This document shows positions 60,659 to 64,000 of a stretch of 64,000 nucleotides of DNA, in pieces. How positions within the stretch are numbered: position 1 is the first letter of the stretch; each line of letters opens with the position of its first letter. The position numbers were made by a program, and so were the translations under genes. The notes beneath the pieces are model-generated. The model was not told the origin of the DNA. It saw only the letters and a program-made list of their open reading frames with translations, and did not search any database. The stretch comes from Baylisascaris procyonis (taxonomy: Eukaryota > Nematoda > Chromadorea > Rhabditida > Ascarididae). Location of the stretch: positions 1 to 64,000 of the forward strand of contig JAZARR010000064.1 in the NCBI GenBank assembly GCA_037389465.1, read 5' to 3'.

Positions 60659-60931
60659 ATGGAACGCTTGCTCACGCATGAAAATGCTTTAAAATCGACT
60701 CAGTGCCATGTTGAATTGCGAATAGGGCAGAAACTTCGTTCACCGCGATTGATGGCGAGTACAGTTTGCTGTTATTTCATTTGGCTCTTTCTATTCCTTG
60801 TGTCAGTGGCCATCGGTTTAGGTTTTCAAATCAACGAGTGCGTTATGCTGCATGACAAAATAGTTAGAAGTATTGGTTTGCTCAGGGAATATTCAGCATT
60901 CGAAAAGTCATTGCCAAGGAGAAGAGATTGA
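60659..60931 (+). CDS. Candidate small single-pass membrane protein or exon
   Basis: The frame begins at ATG 60659, directly after a CCTCTAG that could be an acceptor, and runs 90 codons to a TGA. It has a polar basic N-terminal part, one strong membrane segment (VCCYFIWLFLFLVSVAIGLG) near residues 45-65, then a charged tail ending RRRD. The shape suggests a small type II or tail membrane protein. No family is recognised. Confidence 0.35.
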   Translation: MERLLTHENALKSTQCHVELRIGQKLRSPRLMASTVCCYFIWLFLFLVSVAIGLGFQINECVMLHDKIVRSIGLLREYSAFEKSLPRRRD

Positions 60932-61110
60932 AAGAAAATCATGGCAGTGGTTAAAGCTGATCGCTTTTTAGCAAGGAAGTGTGCTGCTAAGATTCTTTCT
61001 TCCCATCGAATCCACGTCTGTGTTCCCCGTTAGCATTTTCCAGCTCATGATCCACTGTACAAAATAAACAGGAACCTTCGGTTTAGATACTGGGACCCTT
61101 GAACTTCCAT

Positions 61111-61296
61111 TTAACAGCAGTTATTAACTCTCAAAAATTTTCCATCAGTTGATGCTGTTGAACTTCCTGCGGTCAATCTCCCACACCCAACCTCAGTGAC
61201 AATGTTGGTGCTGGCGTCTTTTACGGTCGCGGCTCCAGAGATCACTTTTCTTGCCTTTCTTTCTGTTCTCTGCATCCTTCTAAAGTTTTGTTCCAT
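61111..61296 (-). CDS. Candidate short ORF or terminal exon
   Basis: Minus frame of 61 codons, with a basic N-terminal part (RRMQRTERKARK), then Thr/Ala/Gly/Ser-rich sequence ending NNCC. Codon choice looks protein-like, but there is no motif or partner exon. Confidence 0.22.
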   Translation of the reverse strand: MEQNFRRMQRTERKARKVISGAATVKDASTNIVTEVGCGRLTAGSSTASTDGKFLRVNNCC

Positions 61297-62697
61297 TGGA
61301 TTTTACTGTTTCAGCCATCTGAATATATCTTCTGAATGTTATCTGATTCACTAGCCAAATGCTTGGCAGAAGTTCAATTAGTAGAAGTCCATCAGAAGTC
61401 CAGTAGAAGTTGTCGGAATCACATATCGTGTAAATATCAGTGGCATATTACTCTAATTATTTCTCTATAACTGTTTTCGTTTTTATTCGTTTCAAACAAG
61501 TCCACTCAAACGAGAATTCTTGCACGCCTGATTAATTTAGAGTTCTATTTTGGAAATTAGCGTTGAAAATTAGGCGTAGACAAGGAATAAATTTGCATAT
61601 ATGCTTAAGCAGTGGCAAAGGTTTCGTAACCTTGAGTCATCATCTGATCGCACTCCAGTGAAGCGGTAGATGTTCCTTATTTGCCACCCACTCTGATCAG
61701 CAGTATCCAAGCATCTCTCAATGTAGAATAATCCTATTTATGAGGGTTCAATCATTTTTTAGCCGAAAATGCACAATTCATATGCAGTTCAAAGATGGGC
61801 ACCTCCGAAATGCATACTGTCCCTTCTATGGTCTCGAATACTCTCGCTTATCTCTGCACCAGTGAATCGATAATTAACAACAGTGTCCTCGAAAATGACA
61901 CCAGTCTAGGATGCACAACCTTGAAGCAGCTCTCGGCCATTGCATGTTTGGGATACTGTACATACATAAATGATGGAAGTTTCTGCCTGAACGTCATGTT
62001 TTTATTTGCATATAGTCAATATACAATAGCTCGCGGTTTTGAGTTGTCTCTTCATTGCATGTTATGATTTCAAAAAGCCTTCTGAGAAAATCATAAACGA
62101 GTTCATTACCACGAAATGCTAAAAACCTGTTGCCACAGGCGTTCATTCTTGGCTGTTATCTGAAAAAAGACTCATCACTATGGATATTGTGGCTGGTGGT
62201 ACTACAAACTACTTGTTGGACTCGTTTGTTTAGCCTTGTTTAGATCTCAACGACTAGTTGCTGCGCATCCAGATCCTCTTCGATTCATGTTGCGCTAATT
62301 TTGTTCTTCGCCATTTATGAGCAGCAAATGTATGGGTTTGCTGATGCAGTTACCGCTCTGTGCAAATGAACCAGTCTACGATTATTCTTCATATCCTGGA
62401 TCAGTGAGACCATTACGCAGTGAAGTGAATCAACAGAATTTCAGATAAGAGGCACTACAGCTCGCTGAACTATGCTTGCGGTGCCGACATTCACTATTTG
62501 TGTTATTATATGCCTTGCTGTTCAAATGAGAGCTAAGAATGCACGTTTGCAGCTATCGCTCTCAGCATTTTTCTAGTAATGTCTGTATATCCCCATACAA
62601 AGATCGAAATTTACCCCAATCTTCATAAGCATGCTGCCTCATGTATTCCTCAAAAATCGATGCTGAAACATGCTGAAAGTTTAACAGTCGCCAATCG

Positions 62698-62759
<62 letters not shown>

Positions 62760-63164
62760 TTTACGAGCCACTGACAAAAATCAAGCGTCTTAAGAGAAGA
62801 GGCTTAGGCAGTGATATGCATTTGAGGAGACGAGCCAGTGATTTGATGACTAGCGTGCTTTTTTTGGGATCACTGACGAAGCAGCAAGTGTCATAAGAGT
62901 GTAACGGAATTTGCTCGGAGCTATTCATGACCTGTTCGAATACGGCCGCTTGATAGCTTCAATATCTCGTTTATTTTCCTTCGAAAATCATCGATGCCAA
63001 CATTCACTATCATTGCTAAAAAACTGAGTGCACATGGATTGGAGGTGAAAACGCTTCATGAAATCAAAGCAGCACAACAACATCGTCGGAATGGGCGTGA
63101 CACGATGCAATTACATGTGCGCGATCATGCACCCCGGGCTGGTTTCTTCATCATCGAGATCAAC
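61297..63164. other. Intergenic, right part of window
   Basis: Includes near-direct repeats of AGTAGAAGT-like units (61378-61415), a plus frame at 61795-62067 of uncertain value, and the (AT)n repeat at 62700-62756. No recognised gene. Confidence 0.4.
62700..62756 (+). repeat. (AT)28 microsatellite
   Basis: Uninterrupted AT dinucleotides. The Tyr-Ile frames on both strands come from it. Confidence 0.97.
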
Positions 63165-63173
63165 TATAAAAGG
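63165..63173 (+). promoter_or_regulatory. TATA box (TATAAAAGG)
   Basis: A full TATA consensus 53 bases before the ATG at 63226. With initiation about 30 bases downstream it would give a 5' leader of about 25-30 bases before the signal-peptide exon. Confidence 0.6.
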
Positions 63174-63225
63174 TTTTTGTGCGCACCATTCATGGTCTCA
63201 ACTGCTTCGTGTTGGGCGCCGCGCT

Positions 63226-63295
63226 ATGACGTTTGCTTACTGCGTTGTTCTCTTCACGACTCTTCACTTTCTCCTCGGCGTTTATGGAACACCAG
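63226..63295 (+). CDS. First exon of a secreted protein (signal peptide)
   Basis: ATG 63226 opens MTFAYCVVLFTTLHFLLGVY, then GTP, a good cleavable signal peptide (hydrophobic core, small residue before the presumed cut). It reaches a donor CCAG|GTAATT after 63295, one base into a codon. The upstream TATA box fits a strongly expressed gene. Later exons were not found before the window ends, so the mature protein is unknown. Confidence 0.55.
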
Positions 63296-64000
63296 GTAAT
63301 TTGACTAAGAAAGCATATTGGAGAGTGGTATTTGCAGATTTCTATTAGCGCCTCTCAAAGGAGGGAGGGAGAACTAGGAGGGGAGAAGGAGGATAAAAAA
63401 GGGTGTGTGTGTGAGAATCTATTGTCTTCATTAGTAGGGCCTTTAACTTTTTATGGACAAAGTAATATCTTAAAATCTTCGATTTTTGCGTTTTCAAAGC
63501 CATTGCGAAGTCATAAATCGACGAAAGAGAGCGAGGCTTTGCAGGAAGCAGCCCATGAAACTAAGTTTTTGCAGATTTTTGAGTTGAACCCCCATCTCTT
63601 TTGCAAAAAAATGGCCCTCGTTGAGATACTAGATAAGCCCAGCATGGAAACTGCCAGGAAATGTGCTTTTTCCAGTTTAAAGACCAATAACTTGCAATAA
63701 TAAACAAAATGATAACACAACGCATAACAAAATATTTTCTCATCCCAGTCACTAATCGACTCAACAAACTGCAGCCGAATTTACTTTTCTTGATGTGCAC
63801 TTGATCTACTGAAAACAAATCGGGTAGCTATTTTGCAACTACTTTAAGCCATAACTCCATCGGGATTCAGTGAGTCGAGCAGGCAAAAATTTTCACAACT
63901 GCTTCCTAACGAAAACTGCTCTTATCGCAGTTAGTGTATCAAAAATTAACGTGCACCAAATTTTGTTAGTGCTAGCTTTTCAATTTTTAAGTTTCAGAGA
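63296..64000. other. Probable intron of the 63226 gene
   Basis: It starts with a purine-rich GGAGG block and has no in-phase second exon that I can support. The 122-codon plus frame at 63332-63700 has no start or splice logic. Confidence 0.35.

Noticed and set aside
62562..62896. Tyr/Ile-repeat frames on both strands
   Set aside because: Made by the (AT)28 repeat.

Overview
This window looks like AT-rich nuclear DNA of a nematode. The host genes are split into short exons by long introns with GT..AG ends and TTTCAG-type acceptors. The recognisable proteins are an ETS-4/SPDEF-type transcription factor, a galectin and an acylated globin. The only very long open frame belongs to a BEL/Pao LTR retrotransposon of a kind known from nematodes. 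Nothing bacterial is seen (no operons, Shine-Dalgarno sites or CRISPR). The species cannot be named from the sequence; the intron sizes would fit a parasitic clade V worm.

Layout. 1-10.8 kb: mostly non-coding, with two GC-richer blocks (about 3.8-4.2 and 9.1-9.4 kb) and one candidate minus-strand exon near 1.6 kb. 10.8-22.8 kb, plus strand: an ets-4-like gene. Exons were traced by hand for an acidic N-terminus, a Pointed (PNT/SAM) domain, Ser/Asn-rich linkers and an ETS DNA-binding domain split over two exons. 22.8-28.8 kb: no convincing gene. 28.8-32.5 kb, minus strand: a single-domain galectin in at least four exons, with an altered sugar-binding motif and a Gly/Tyr/Asp tail. 35-37 kb: weak candidate exons of secreted, partly Cys-containing products. 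39.3-41.0 kb, minus strand: a globin in three exons with an N-terminal MGTCIS dual-acylation signal. 41-47.5 kb: hairpins and short repeats. 47,576-55,948: a complete BEL/Pao element on the minus strand. It has 449-bp LTRs that look identical, a 5-bp target-site duplication (GAAAT) and one uninterrupted 2,424-codon frame covering Gag, protease, RT, RNase H, integrase and an envelope-like membrane glycoprotein. 56-64 kb: microsatellites, several unassigned candidate exons, and at the right edge a TATA box followed by a signal-peptide exon whose gene runs off the window.

The host genes are independent transcription units and do not form a pathway. The most unusual object is the retroelement: its envelope-like region is fused in frame to Pol, and a strong splice donor five codons after the start ATG pairs in phase with an acceptor just before the envelope region. 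This suggests a retrovirus-like spliced mRNA. Exon boundaries everywhere are inferred from reading-frame phase and splice consensus, not from transcripts.
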